This document shows, one piece after another, positions 43,639-53,867 of a DNA stretch of 64,000 nt. Source of the stretch: Microbacterium sp. SA39 (lineage in GTDB: Bacteria; Actinomycetota; Actinomycetes; Actinomycetales; Microbacteriaceae). The first letter of the stretch is position 1, and each line of letters starts with the position of its first letter. The stretch covers positions 124,001 through 188,000 of the forward strand of contig NZ_JXRU01000037.1 of assembly GCF_000967865.1 (NCBI RefSeq), in the 5' to 3' direction. The position numbers and the translations under genes were made by a program. A model generated the notes under the pieces. That model ran no database searches, was not told the origin of the DNA, and worked only from the letters and a program-made list of their open reading frames with translations.

Positions 43639-44969
43639 ACTCCGTCCGCGCTCTCAGCGCGCGTGCGCTGACCATGGTGATCTCGCTCGTCTGCGGCGTG
43701 ATCACGACGCGGATGATCCTCGGCGAGACCGACATCCAGCACTACGCGCTGTACTCCCTGCTGATCACGATCCCTTCGCTGCTGACGTTCACCGACCTCG
43801 GCAGCGGCGCCGTCCTCGTGAACGCCGTCGCCACCAGCGACGACATCCGCGCCGACCGCACTCTGCGGCTGCAGATCACCTCGGTGGGCCGCGTACTGCT
43901 GATGTTCGCGACCGGCTTGATGCTGATCAACACCGTGCTGCTCGTCACCGGCGGATGGCGGGCGCTGTTCGGCGACGCGGGCGCGATCCCGGGTGCCTCA
44001 CTCGCCGCCTTCCTCTGCATCAGCCTTTTCAGCCTCTCGATCACATTGGGCGTGTGGTTCCGCATCCTTCTCGGACAGCGCCGCAACCACATCGTGATCC
44101 TCGTCCAGGGCGCGATCTCCCCTGTCACCCTCGGCGGAGTCTGGCTCATGCTCACCTTCGGCGGCCGCGACTTCGACGCCTATCTCGCGATCGCCTCCTA
44201 CGGGGCGTCGCTGTTCTCGGCGATCGTCGGATTCCTGCTCGTCACCCGATCCACCGCGCCGCTCATCCCCGATGCCCTGCGGATGCTGCTGCGCTTCCGC
44301 AGCGTCCGCGGTGTGCGCGTGATGGACGTCGGCTGGCCGATGCTGGCGCAGATGATCACCTATCCGATCGCGGTGGGATCTCAGCGCTATGTGCTGGCGC
44401 AGTTCGGCACCCCCGTCGACGTCGCGGAGTACGGCGTGGCCGGGCAGGTCTTCTTCGCCCTCAACGGCCTCGTCATGGCGGCGGGGGTCGCGCTGTGGCC
44501 CCAGTTCGCCCGTCTCCGCCATAAGGGCGAACTGCGTCGAGGCCCATTCCTCCTGTCGCTGATCTTCGCCGGCGCGATCGCGGCGGCCACGTTCATGGTC
44601 TGGCTGGTCGCGCCCTGGCTGTTCGAGTTCATCACGCAGGGCGAGCTCGAGGTGCGCACGCTGACGATCCTCTCGTTCGGATGCATGATCATGCTGACGG
44701 CAGCGGTCTACCCGCTGGGCATGTTCATCATGGACAAGCCGGGCATCCGGTTCCAGGTCATCCCGACGCTCGCCATGGCGACCGTCAGCATCGTCCTGTC
44801 GATCGTGCTCACACCGATCCTCGGAATCGTCGGACCCCTGATCGGGGTGTCCTTCGCACTGACCGTGTGTCAGATCATTCCGTACTCGATCTACATCCAT
44901 CGACACCGCGACCGTCTGCTCGGGGTCGAGGCTCAGTCGAAGGCGGAGACGCCGACCGACGTCGACTAA
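43635..44969 (+). CDS. polysaccharide flippase (Wzx/MATE-like)
   Basis: This 444-residue protein has 12-14 predicted helices, beginning ARALTMVISLVCGVITTRMILG, then TFTDLGSGAVLVNAVA, a Wzx-like early motif. The GTG start overlaps the kinase stop by four bases. It probably moves lipid-linked repeat units across the membrane for polymerisation outside. Its end overlaps the convergent glycosyltransferase gene by four bases. Confidence 0.83.
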   Translation: MNSVRALSARALTMVISLVCGVITTRMILGETDIQHYALYSLLITIPSLLTFTDLGSGAVLVNAVATSDDIRADRTLRLQITSVGRVLLMFATGLMLINTVLLVTGGWRALFGDAGAIPGASLAAFLCISLFSLSITLGVWFRILLGQRRNHIVILVQGAISPVTLGGVWLMLTFGGRDFDAYLAIASYGASLFSAIVGFLLVTRSTAPLIPDALRMLLRFRSVRGVRVMDVGWPMLAQMITYPIAVGSQRYVLAQFGTPVDVAEYGVAGQVFFALNGLVMAAGVALWPQFARLRHKGELRRGPFLLSLIFAGAIAAATFMVWLVAPWLFEFITQGELEVRTLTILSFGCMIMLTAAVYPLGMFIMDKPGIRFQVIPTLAMATVSIVLSIVLTPILGIVGPLIGVSFALTVCQIIPYSIYIHRHRDRLLGVEAQSKAETPTDVD

Positions 44970-46153
44970 CCGGGCCAGTCCGCCTGGGCGCGGCGCGCGC
45001 GGCGCGCTGCGGAGTGGATGGACTCGCCGCGAGCGATGCGGACGGCGAGGTCCTCGTACGCCGAGGTGACATCGTCCCAGGAGAAGGCCTCAGCGGCGCG
45101 GCGGCGCAGCGCCGCGGAGTCCTCGATGACCGCGTCGTCGTCTGCCTCGGCGGCATCGACCGCGCGGGCGACATCGGCCGGACCGGTGAAGTACCAACCG
45201 CGTCCGTCGAGCACCTCGCGGTTGAACACAACGTCGTAGGCGATCACCGCTGTGCCGGCTCCCATTGCGCGGAGCAGCGAGGGATTCGTGCCGCCGACGG
45301 AGTGCCCGTGCAGGTAGGTGGAGGCGTGGTGGTAGAGCGCATCGAGGAGCTCCTGGTCGTAGACGGCTCCGAGAAGTCGGATGCGCGGGTCCGCTGCGGC
45401 GATGCGCTCGATCGCGGCCGTGTACTCCGCCGCGTAGGGAGCCGAGCCGACGACGACGAGAGGCTTGACGGCCTCGGATGCCGCATAGCCCTCGACGATC
45501 TCCCGCACATGATTCTCCGGTTCGAACCGGGCGACGACGAGGTGGTACCCGCGCGGTTCGAGGCCGAGCTCGTGGATGCCGGCGACCGGGGCGTGGTCGA
45601 GCAACGGCGCACCGTAGCGGATCAGCTCGCTGTCGACGCCGAACTGATGTTCGTAGTAGTCCGCGATCCCCGGCGCGTCGGAGATGATCGCGTCCGCACG
45701 CCGGACGCCGAACGCCTCGGCCCAGCGGTAGTAGGCCTTGCCGCGCGAACCCCACTTCGATCGACGCCACTCCAGGCCGTCCATATGGAGGGCGACCGGG
45801 ATGCGGCGGGCGCGGAGAAGGGGCAGGAACGGCGAGTTCGCCGCATTGAAAACGAAGGCCGCGTCGGGGCGGCCCCTGGTGATCGAGTGCAGCGTCGAGA
45901 GCGCCGTATGGCTCAGCGTCTCAAGCGCCTTGTGGCGAACCGCGAGGAGCGTCACGCGCCGCATGCCGAGATACGTCTCGCCGACGGTGCCGGCGTCACG
46001 TCCGTAGACGAGCACACGGTGACCGCGCTGCACGAGACGGCGTCCGACCTCTTCCACGGCGGTCTCGAAACCACCATAGGCGGCGGGGATGCCGCGCGTG
46101 CCGATCAGTGCGATGCGGAGCGGCGGCGTCGAAGAGATCGAATCGGAGCGCAT
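44966..46153 (-). CDS. glycosyltransferase, DUF1972-type (rhamnosyltransferase-like)
   Basis: This 395-residue GT-B enzyme has the DUF1972 N-terminus: IALIGTRGIPAAYGGFETAVEEV, and HMDGLEWRRSKWGSRGKAYYRWAE. The C-terminal half (HLVVARFEPENHVREIVEGY, LLGAVYDQELLDALYHHA, HGHSVGGTNPSLLRAMGAGT) fits family 4. Close relatives add rhamnose in capsule or cell-wall glycans, consistent with the rml genes here. It is convergent with the flippase gene. Confidence 0.85.
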   Translation of the reverse strand: MRSDSISSTPPLRIALIGTRGIPAAYGGFETAVEEVGRRLVQRGHRVLVYGRDAGTVGETYLGMRRVTLLAVRHKALETLSHTALSTLHSITRGRPDAAFVFNAANSPFLPLLRARRIPVALHMDGLEWRRSKWGSRGKAYYRWAEAFGVRRADAIISDAPGIADYYEHQFGVDSELIRYGAPLLDHAPVAGIHELGLEPRGYHLVVARFEPENHVREIVEGYAASEAVKPLVVVGSAPYAAEYTAAIERIAAADPRIRLLGAVYDQELLDALYHHASTYLHGHSVGGTNPSLLRAMGAGTAVIAYDVVFNREVLDGRGWYFTGPADVARAVDAAEADDDAVIEDSAALRRRAAEAFSWDDVTSAYEDLAVRIARGESIHSAARRARRAQADWPG

Positions 46154-46214
46154 CGCCTCAGTATGCCCGAGCCGGGGCCGCAGCCTCGTCCTGGCCTCCG
46201 ACTATCCTGGGGCG

Positions 46215-47237
46215 GTGTCTGCATCGCACCGAGCCGATCGTCCCCTGTCGTGGGGTTTCCCCGCCGAGCAATCGGTGAGCGTGTGGGAGGAGCGGCACTC
46301 CCGCGGGGAGGTGCCGAGCGTCTGGCCGTACGGGCTCGACGGAGTCCGCGAGTTCGCCCCCGTGCACGTGCTCGATCTGCCGGCCCCTGACCGCCTCGCG
46401 CGGCTCCGGGCGCGCGCCGGCCTCGGACCCCGTTCGCGCGTCGGCCTGGCCTTCACCTGGGACGAGAACGCCGCTTTCCGGCTGCAGGTGACTCGCCCGC
46501 ACGAGCGCTTCGTCTCCGGAGTCATCTGGCTCACCGATCTGATCGAGCGGGGCGCTGTTCCCGCTCGACTCATCGAAGTGCTCCGTCGCGCCGAGGCGCT
46601 CTGGGTTCTCAGCGAGGCGCAGGTCGAGCCGCTGCGCGAGCTGTTCGGTGCGAGGGGGCCGCGCGTCGTCGCGGTCCCGTTCGGAGTGGATGCCGAGTTC
46701 TTCTCACCCCGCCCGTATCCCGCGCAGCCGCGGATCGTGAGCATCGGGAACGACCGCGATCGAGACCCGCAGACACTCTTCCGCGCGCTCGCGCTCGTGC
46801 GCGAAGCGCGACCGGACGTCGAACTCGTCGTGCAGACCTCGGCGTCGGGCGCGCCTGACGGCGTCGAGGTCGTACAGCGGATGACTCACCGCGAGCTGCG
46901 CGAGCTCTACGGCACGGCGAGTGTCGTTGCCACCGCCACGCGTCCCAACCTCCACGTGTCGGGGATGACGGTGACCCTGGAGGCTCTCGCGACCGGGCGC
47001 CCTGTCGTGAACACCGACACGCCGGGCATGGGGCAGTACGTGGCCGAGGGGCGGACGGGCAACCTCGTGCCGGTCGGAGATGCCGACGCCATGGCCCGGC
47101 GTCTGATCGCCCTGCTCGACGATCCCGCCGGTGCCGAGGCGATGGGGCGGGACGGCCGTCGAGTCGTCGAGGAGAGCTTCCGGACACAGGTGATGTGCGC
47201 GCACCTTTCCACGCTTCTCCTCTCCGTCGCGGAGTGA
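46215..47237 (+). CDS. family 4 glycosyltransferase
   Basis: This 340-residue protein starts at a GTG after a G-rich ribosome site. It has VIWLTDLIERG and VPFGVDAEFFSP in the first half. PRIVSIGNDRDRDPQTLFRALALV, then MTHRELRELYGTASVVATATRPNLHVSGMTVTLEALATGRPVV, make up the nucleotide-sugar half. The first half is shorter than usual. The donor sugar is unknown. A short gap separates it from the next, very large secreted protein gene. Confidence 0.8.
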   Translation: MSASHRADRPLSWGFPAEQSVSVWEERHSRGEVPSVWPYGLDGVREFAPVHVLDLPAPDRLARLRARAGLGPRSRVGLAFTWDENAAFRLQVTRPHERFVSGVIWLTDLIERGAVPARLIEVLRRAEALWVLSEAQVEPLRELFGARGPRVVAVPFGVDAEFFSPRPYPAQPRIVSIGNDRDRDPQTLFRALALVREARPDVELVVQTSASGAPDGVEVVQRMTHRELRELYGTASVVATATRPNLHVSGMTVTLEALATGRPVVNTDTPGMGQYVAEGRTGNLVPVGDADAMARRLIALLDDPAGAEAMGRDGRRVVEESFRTQVMCAHLSTLLLSVAE

Positions 47238-47316
47238 CACGCGGTTCGAGGAGAACTCGCCGAAACTCGTCATGGCGCGACTGGGCCGAGTGCGCTATCG
47301 TTGGCGCGGATGCGTC

Positions 47317-47339
47317 TATGGGGGACGCTGGGGGATTTC
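47317..47339 (+). promoter_or_regulatory. two CTGGGGGA-type motifs before the giant secreted protein gene
   Basis: TATGGGGGA and CTGGGGGATTT lie 40-60 bases upstream of the ATG at 47380. The second is the same 11-base sequence as at 34089. Confidence 0.4.
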
Positions 47340-47379
47340 AATCTGCTTGCCGCCATGCGGCAGTGCCTGGGGAGGCGCT

Positions 47380-50300
47380 ATGCGAGTCCAACGACTCGAT
47401 TCGATCGGTCATGATTTCAATTCACGGGCCGGAATGTTCCGTCGTGTCGCGATCGGAGTCGTCACCGCTCTGGTACTCGGTCTCCTGGGGACGATGCTGA
47501 CTGCGCCTGCTGCGCAGGCCGACACGGCCCCGACAGATCCGACGCTGCCGGCGACGGTGAGTGCCGATCCGCTGCCGACGACGCAGATCAACGGCATCGT
47601 GTGGGCGCAGGCGGTGGCAGGCAACAAGGTCTACGCCGGCGGTCAGTTCACCAGCGCGCGCCCCGCGGGCGCGGCGGCAGGAACGAACGAGACCCCGCGC
47701 TCGAACCTCCTCGCCTACGACATCACGACCGGTGTGCTCGACGCATCGTTCAACCCGCAGGTGAACGGCCGCATCCTCGCGGCCGCGGTCTCACCCGACG
47801 GATCCCGCCTCTACATCGGCGGCGGCTTCACCGCCGTCGATGGCCAGAACCGCTATCGACTCGCCGCGTTCAACACCGCCACCGGGCAGCTGATCGGCAA
47901 CTGGACCCCCGGCACGAACACGGTCGTCCAGGGCATCGTCGCCACCGACACCACGGTCTACGTGACCGGCGAGTTCTCGAACATCAGCAACACCACGCGT
48001 ACCGGCGTCGCCGCTCTGAGCGCGTCGACGGGCGCCGTACAGGCCTTCAATCCGGTGCTCGCCGGCGGGTACGGCGCACGCGCCGTCGTCGTCTCGCCCG
48101 ATAAGTCGAAGGTCGTCATCGCCGGATCGTTCACCTCGACCAACGGATCGACGAATCCCGGCCGCGGCATGGCGGCGCTGGACGCGACGACCGGCGGAAG
48201 CCTTCCTTGGGCGATCAACAGCGTGATCCGCAACGGGGGGACCGGCGCGTCCATCTACTCCCTCGCCTCTGATGGCGACAGCGTGTACGGCAGCGGCTAC
48301 GACTTCGGCGGTTCCAAGACGGAAGACGACTTCGAGGGCGCGTTCCGCGCCAACTGGAGCGATGGCTCGATGGTCTGGATGGAGGACTGCCACGGTGACA
48401 CCTACTCGGTGTACCCGACCGGCGGCGTGCTCTACACCGCGGCGCACTCGCACTACTGCGGCAACATCGGAGAGTTCCCGCAGCTCGATCCGTGGAACTT
48501 CAACTTTTCACTCGCCTTCGACAAGAACCCGTCGGACCGCACGATCACGCCCGACATCTACGGTTACCGCAGCTTCACCGGCAACCCTGCCGCCAAGCTG
48601 CTGCACTGGTACCCGACGTGGCAGCCCGGCACGGTCTCCGGAATGAGTCAGGCGGCCTGGTCGGTCACCGGCAGCGGCGACTACCTCCTCTACGGCGGCG
48701 AGTTCACGGCCGCGAGTGGTACTGCTCAGCAGGGCCTCGTGCGCTTCGCGAAGCCGGGCAAGGCGCCGAACAAGGTCGGCCCCACCATCAAGGGCGGCGC
48801 GTACCAGATCAGCGCGCAGTCGTTCCGCCCCAGCCAGGTGCGGGTGGCATGGTCGGCCAATTACGACGCCGACAACGCCAAGCTCACTTACGACGTGTAC
48901 CGCCGCGACATCACGCAGCCGATCTACACGACCACGGCCGACTCGACGTATTGGGTCCGCCCGCGCATGACCTTCTCGGACACCGCGGTCACCGGCGGGC
49001 AGGCGTATGAGTACCGCGTGAAGGTCACCGACCCGAACGGCAACTCGACGACCTCTGACTGGACGTCGGTGACTGCTGCGACGTCGGGCACCGCGAACAC
49101 CTACAACTCCGCGATCCTCGACGCGGCGCCGAAGTACTACTGGCCTCTGAACGAGACCTCCGGTGCCTCCGCGATCGACTGGATGGCGGGTAACGACCTC
49201 AATCTCGCAGGTGGCACGACGCGAGGCCTGCCCGGCCAGGTGCAGGGAGAGGCTTCCGCGTCCACTGCCTTCAACGGCTCGAACGGAACGGCCGCGTCGT
49301 CGGTCTCCGAGGTCGCGCCGAACACGTTCTCCGTCGAGGCATGGTTCCAGACGACGAGCACCAGCGGTGGGAAGATCGTGGGCTTCGGCAACAACGCGAC
49401 CGGGGTCTCCGGAAGCTACGACCGCCACATCTACCTGAGCAACACCGGTCAGATCACTTTCGGCGTGTATCCGGGTGGCACGCGCACTCTCACGAGCAGC
49501 AGCGGCTACAACGACGGAAAATGGCATCAGGTCGTCGGCACGATGAGTTCCGCCGGCATGGTGCTGTACGTCGACGGGGTTCGCGTGGGAGCGCGCACCG
49601 ACACGACGACCGGTCAGGACTACAGCGGATACTGGCGGGTCGGGGGAGACAGCCAGGGTGGCTGGCCTTCGGCCGGTTCCTCGAACTTCCTGAACGGGCG
49701 TATCGCGGACGTTGCGGTGTACCCGACCGCGATCTCGCGGAATGACGTCGATGCCCACTGGGTCGCCTCCGGGCGCACGTCAGCGCTGCCGGCAGCGCCG
49801 GCCGACGCATACGGCAAGGCCGTGTTCGATCTCGATCCGACGTTCTATTGGCGTCTGAACGAGACCTCCGGCACCGTCGCGGCGGATGCCGGTCGCGACG
49901 CCAGCACCGGAGCGTACAAGACCAGTGGCAACGCGTCGATTCAGCGCGGACAGACCGGAGCTCTGGCCGGAACGACCGACAAGGCGATCCGCTTCACCTC
50001 GTCCAAGGTCGGTTCCACGTGGACCAATCGACAGAACGTGATCAGCGACCGTCAGTACGTCTCTCCGAACACGTACTCGATCGAGACCTGGTTCAAGACG
50101 ACCTCTAGCGGTGGCGGCAAGCTGATCGGCTTCGGCAACAGCAACTCCAACAATGCCAATGCGAGTTCCAACTACGACCGTCACATCTACATGGATGGGG
50201 CCGGCCGGCTCAAGTTCGGCGTCTACAGCGGCGGAACGCAGATCCTGACCGCGCCGAGCACCTACCGTGACGGGCAGTGGCATTATGTAGTGGCGCAGCA

Positions 50301-52833
50301 GTCTGCGAGCGGCATGCAGCTGTTCGTCGACGGTGTCGAGGTGGCCTCGAACGAGGTCTCGACCGCCGACCAGTACAGCGGCTACTGGCGGCTCGGAGGA
50401 GACACGACCTGGGAAGGCGACCCCTTCTGGGTCGGCACGCTCGATGAGCCGGCCGTGTACGCGGCTCCGCTGACGGCGAGCCAGGTTCTCCAGCACTATC
50501 AGCTCGGCGCGACGGGCACGCCGAACGAGCTGCCGGTCGCTCAGTTCACCGCGGCGACCACGGATCTCTCTGTCGCGTTCGACGGATCGACGTCGAGCGA
50601 CCCGGAAGGACCGATCGCGGACTACAGCTGGGACTTCGGCGACGGACAGACGGGCACGGGCGTCACCCCGACCCACGTCTACGATGCGGCCGGCACCTAC
50701 ACGGTGACTCTGACGGTTCGTGATGGCGGCTCGCTGACATCCTCGATCAGCCACGACGTGATCGCCCGGAACCCGAACGTGTTGCCGACGCCCGCGTTCA
50801 GCGAGACCAAGGACTTCCTGAAACTCTCTGTCGATGCCTCGGCCAGCACGGACACTGACGGTACGATCGCCGCGTACGCATGGAACTTCGGTGACGGCGC
50901 GACGGCCACCGGGCCCACCGCCGAGCACACCTACGCCGCAGCAGGCACCTACCAGGTGTCGCTCGCGGTGACGGATGACCGGGGCGGCTCGGCGACAACG
51001 ACCAAGTCGGTCCTGGTCGAAGCGGCCAACGTCGCTCCGACCGCCGTGGCCAACGTGGTCCGGGGGGCGGACGGAATGTCCATCACTGCAGAAGGCGCCG
51101 GATCCAGCGACAGCGACGGCACGATCGCCGCGTACGCATGGAACTTCGGCGACGGCGCCACGGCTACCGGTGCCACTGCGACGCACATGTACGCGACGGC
51201 GGGCACGTACACCGTGACTCTGAAGGTCACGGATGACGACGGGGCCACTCATCAGGTCACGGCCTCGGTCATCGTGGCTTCTGCGGCGACCGAAGACGTC
51301 ATCGCGAAGGATGCCTTCGAGCGCACCACGACGGCGTCGTGGGGCACAGCTGAGGTGGGCGGCGCCTGGGCGACGACCGGCGGCGCGGCGGCGTTCTCCG
51401 TCGGAGACGGCGTGGGCAAGTTCGCGCTGGCTCCCGCGGCGACCCGGGAAGCACGACTGGCCGGAGCCTCCGGCACCCAGACGGTCACGTCGCTCACGAT
51501 CGGCTCGAGCAACGCCACGAACGGCGGCGCGTTCAACCTGACGGTCAATGGCCGTCAGGTGGGAAGCGACACGTATTCGGGGCGTGTCAAGATCGAGGCG
51601 AGCGGTGCGATCCGGCTCTACCTCCTGCGAGGCGAGACCGCGATCGGTAACAGCGTCGTGCTGGCCGGGAACTACGCCGCCGGTGAGAAGCTCTCGCTCG
51701 CGCTGTCGGTCCGCGGCACGTCGCCGACGAACCTCTCGCTGAAGGTATGGCGGACCGGAACGACCGAGCCCGCCTCACCGCAGTTGCAGGCGACCGACAC
51801 CACGGCTGCTCTGCAGACGGCTGGTTCTGTGGGGCTGAAGATGGCGGTCAGCTCGGTGTCGACGGTGTCGACGGTGATCTCGATCGACGACTACAAGGTG
51901 GTGACGGGCGCCACGGTGACTCCGCCCGCCAACCAGGCGCCGACGGCCGCGTTCACCTCGACGACGAGCGGGCTCACCGCGAACGTCAACGGGGGGACCT
52001 CGAGCGACTCAGACGGCACCATCGCCTCGTACGCCTGGAACTTCGGCGACGGGGGCATCGCGACCGGTGCGACCGCGTCGCATGCGTACGCCGTGTCCGG
52101 CACGTACAACGTGACGCTCACGGTGACCGACGATGATGGGGCGACGCGTTCGATCACGAATCCTGTGACGGTGACGGCACCGGTGAACCCGCCGGACCCG
52201 GCGGCTCCGGTTCCGCTGGCGACGGACGAATTCAACCGAGCCGTGACAGGCGGTTGGGGCACTTCCAACCTCGGCGGTGCTTGGGCGACGACTGGCGGCA
52301 ACGCCGCATTCTCGGTGGCGGCAGGGCAGGGCGTCGTTACGCTCGCTCCGTCGCACACTCGAGAGGCGCGCCTCGCCGTGTCCGCCACCAACACGGTGCT
52401 GGATGTCACCTTCGCCGCTGACGTGGCGTCGGTCGGTGGAACCACCAGCATCACGCTGCACGGCCGCACCGTCGGGACGTCGGTCTACTCAGCTCGCCTG
52501 CGGCTCGAGCCGGCCGGTGTGGTGCGCATGTACATCCTCCGCGACGAGACGGCCATCGGGAACAGCTTCGTTCTCCCGACCGCCTATGTCGCGGGGCAGG
52601 TGCTGCACGCGCGCCTCTCGGTGACGGGAACCAACCCGACGACCATTGCTGCCAAGGCATGGGTCGAGGGCCAGACGGAGCCGCTCGCATGGCAGCTGCA
52701 GGGAACGGATGCAACAGCGGCCATGCAGGCTGCGGGCGGAGTCGGTATCAAGACCGCTGTCAGTTCGGCGTCGACCAACGCGTCAACGAAGCTCTCCTTC
52801 GAGCGCTTCGCCGCAGTGGTGCCGCAGCCGTAG
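47380..52833 (+). CDS. giant secreted LamG/PKD multidomain protein
   Basis: This 1817-residue protein has a signal peptide after a ~20-residue lead (MFRRVAIGVVTALVLGLLG, cleavage near AAQADTA). Residues ~45-480 are a propeller-like region of repeated GQF/GGFT and VNG strands. A fibronectin-like segment follows (~480-575). LamG domains lie at ~580-790 and ~815-1040, and PKD domains (WDFGDG or WNFGDG) at ~1050-1300 (three) and ~1520-1600 (one). Two related ~200-residue modules starting with an F-x-R-x3-GGWG/SWG pattern and GGAWATTGG flank the last PKD. There is no LPxTG or membrane anchor. It probably binds glycans at the cell surface. GGAGG precedes the ATG at 47380. Confidence 0.85.
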   Translation: MRVQRLDSIGHDFNSRAGMFRRVAIGVVTALVLGLLGTMLTAPAAQADTAPTDPTLPATVSADPLPTTQINGIVWAQAVAGNKVYAGGQFTSARPAGAAAGTNETPRSNLLAYDITTGVLDASFNPQVNGRILAAAVSPDGSRLYIGGGFTAVDGQNRYRLAAFNTATGQLIGNWTPGTNTVVQGIVATDTTVYVTGEFSNISNTTRTGVAALSASTGAVQAFNPVLAGGYGARAVVVSPDKSKVVIAGSFTSTNGSTNPGRGMAALDATTGGSLPWAINSVIRNGGTGASIYSLASDGDSVYGSGYDFGGSKTEDDFEGAFRANWSDGSMVWMEDCHGDTYSVYPTGGVLYTAAHSHYCGNIGEFPQLDPWNFNFSLAFDKNPSDRTITPDIYGYRSFTGNPAAKLLHWYPTWQPGTVSGMSQAAWSVTGSGDYLLYGGEFTAASGTAQQGLVRFAKPGKAPNKVGPTIKGGAYQISAQSFRPSQVRVAWSANYDADNAKLTYDVYRRDITQPIYTTTADSTYWVRPRMTFSDTAVTGGQAYEYRVKVTDPNGNSTTSDWTSVTAATSGTANTYNSAILDAAPKYYWPLNETSGASAIDWMAGNDLNLAGGTTRGLPGQVQGEASASTAFNGSNGTAASSVSEVAPNTFSVEAWFQTTSTSGGKIVGFGNNATGVSGSYDRHIYLSNTGQITFGVYPGGTRTLTSSSGYNDGKWHQVVGTMSSAGMVLYVDGVRVGARTDTTTGQDYSGYWRVGGDSQGGWPSAGSSNFLNGRIADVAVYPTAISRNDVDAHWVASGRTSALPAAPADAYGKAVFDLDPTFYWRLNETSGTVAADAGRDASTGAYKTSGNASIQRGQTGALAGTTDKAIRFTSSKVGSTWTNRQNVISDRQYVSPNTYSIETWFKTTSSGGGKLIGFGNSNSNNANASSNYDRHIYMDGAGRLKFGVYSGGTQILTAPSTYRDGQWHYVVAQQSASGMQLFVDGVEVASNEVSTADQYSGYWRLGGDTTWEGDPFWVGTLDEPAVYAAPLTASQVLQHYQLGATGTPNELPVAQFTAATTDLSVAFDGSTSSDPEGPIADYSWDFGDGQTGTGVTPTHVYDAAGTYTVTLTVRDGGSLTSSISHDVIARNPNVLPTPAFSETKDFLKLSVDASASTDTDGTIAAYAWNFGDGATATGPTAEHTYAAAGTYQVSLAVTDDRGGSATTTKSVLVEAANVAPTAVANVVRGADGMSITAEGAGSSDSDGTIAAYAWNFGDGATATGATATHMYATAGTYTVTLKVTDDDGATHQVTASVIVASAATEDVIAKDAFERTTTASWGTAEVGGAWATTGGAAAFSVGDGVGKFALAPAATREARLAGASGTQTVTSLTIGSSNATNGGAFNLTVNGRQVGSDTYSGRVKIEASGAIRLYLLRGETAIGNSVVLAGNYAAGEKLSLALSVRGTSPTNLSLKVWRTGTTEPASPQLQATDTTAALQTAGSVGLKMAVSSVSTVSTVISIDDYKVVTGATVTPPANQAPTAAFTSTTSGLTANVNGGTSSDSDGTIASYAWNFGDGGIATGATASHAYAVSGTYNVTLTVTDDDGATRSITNPVTVTAPVNPPDPAAPVPLATDEFNRAVTGGWGTSNLGGAWATTGGNAAFSVAAGQGVVTLAPSHTREARLAVSATNTVLDVTFAADVASVGGTTSITLHGRTVGTSVYSARLRLEPAGVVRMYILRDETAIGNSFVLPTAYVAGQVLHARLSVTGTNPTTIAAKAWVEGQTEPLAWQLQGTDATAAMQAAGGVGIKTAVSSASTNASTKLSFERFAAVVPQP

Positions 52834-52842
52834 AAACTGTCG

Positions 52843-52880
52843 GAGGAGGGGTGTGCGGCTTCGGCCTCACACCCCCTCTC
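52843..52880. terminator. bidirectional hairpin terminator
   Basis: Arms GAGGAGGGGTGTG and CACACCCCCTCTC enclose a 12-base loop between two convergent genes. Confidence 0.75.
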
Positions 52881-52915
52881 TGTCCACCTCGCGCTCCAGG
52901 CGATGGCGCAGCCTT

Positions 52916-53863
52916 CTACGCGGTGCCGGTGGTCGAACGCGCGTACTCGGGAGTGACTCGACCGAGGGCGCCAAGGATGCGTCCTTCGGCGAACCAGGCG
53001 CGACGCTGCAGCACCGCATGCGCCGCGACGTTCCCGCGCCAGTGGGCCAGCATGCCCCGAATGGAGAAGACGATCAGGCGCAGCACTCCGCCGCCCAGAT
53101 GGAGGGCACGCAGGAGCACCCTGCGAAGAGGGGAGCGGCTCCGGGTGAGGAGCGTGGTGCGCATCTGTCCCTGCGAGACCGTGCGTCGGCGTACGAACTC
53201 CCTCGTGGTGCGAGCGAGAGGGATCTCGTCCCTCACCACAGAGTCGGCCGAGGCGACGATGGACCCCCCCGCCGCGAGCACGGCTTTCCCGAAGAGCATG
53301 TCCTCCCCGCCGGCGAGTCCGAGGCTGGCGTCGAATCGCACCCCCATCGACCGCACTTGCGTTGCGTCGATCAACACGTTCCCCGTGGCGAGGGCGTCCA
53401 GGTACTGGCCGGTCCTGCGGCGGCGCCGGCGCATGAAGCCGCCGGCCACGATCCAAGGGTCGGTCCCGTCTGGCCACACATACTCGACGTAACCCATCAC
53501 GACCGCTGGGCGATGCGAGGCCCAGACCTCGATCAGCGTTTCCAACCATCCGGCCTGGGGCATCACGTCATCGTCGACCATCGCCACCAGCTCCCCGACT
53601 CGGGCGGCGTCGAGCGCCGCTTGCCGCGCAGCGGCGATACCGGGAGTGGGTTCCGACACGTAGTCGACTCCGGCGTCAGTCGCGATGTCTACCGCCGAGC
53701 GGAGAGGGTCGTTGTCCACGATCGCGATGCGCACACGGCCGATCGCGCTGCCCGCGTGAGCGCGAATCGCCGCGACGAGAGCGGGAAGCAACTCGGTTCG
53801 ACGATATGTCGTCACAGCGACCAGGACGGGCGGACCTTCGCCCTGCGGCGACGAATTGCTCAT
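52916..53863 (-). CDS. family 2 glycosyltransferase
   Basis: This 315-residue GT-A enzyme has VAVTTYRRTELLPALV, VDNDPLRSA, and MVDDDVMPQAGWLE with the metal-binding Asp cluster. LGLAGGEDMLFGKAV is the later acceptor-site motif. It ends with a basic helix-rich region without clear membrane spans. It lies 4 bases downstream of the sugar transferase that starts chain synthesis, so it may add the second sugar. Confidence 0.83.
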   Translation of the reverse strand: MSNSSPQGEGPPVLVAVTTYRRTELLPALVAAIRAHAGSAIGRVRIAIVDNDPLRSAVDIATDAGVDYVSEPTPGIAAARQAALDAARVGELVAMVDDDVMPQAGWLETLIEVWASHRPAVVMGYVEYVWPDGTDPWIVAGGFMRRRRRRTGQYLDALATGNVLIDATQVRSMGVRFDASLGLAGGEDMLFGKAVLAAGGSIVASADSVVRDEIPLARTTREFVRRRTVSQGQMRTTLLTRSRSPLRRVLLRALHLGGGVLRLIVFSIRGMLAHWRGNVAAHAVLQRRAWFAEGRILGALGRVTPEYARSTTGTA

Positions 53864-53867
53864 CCGA

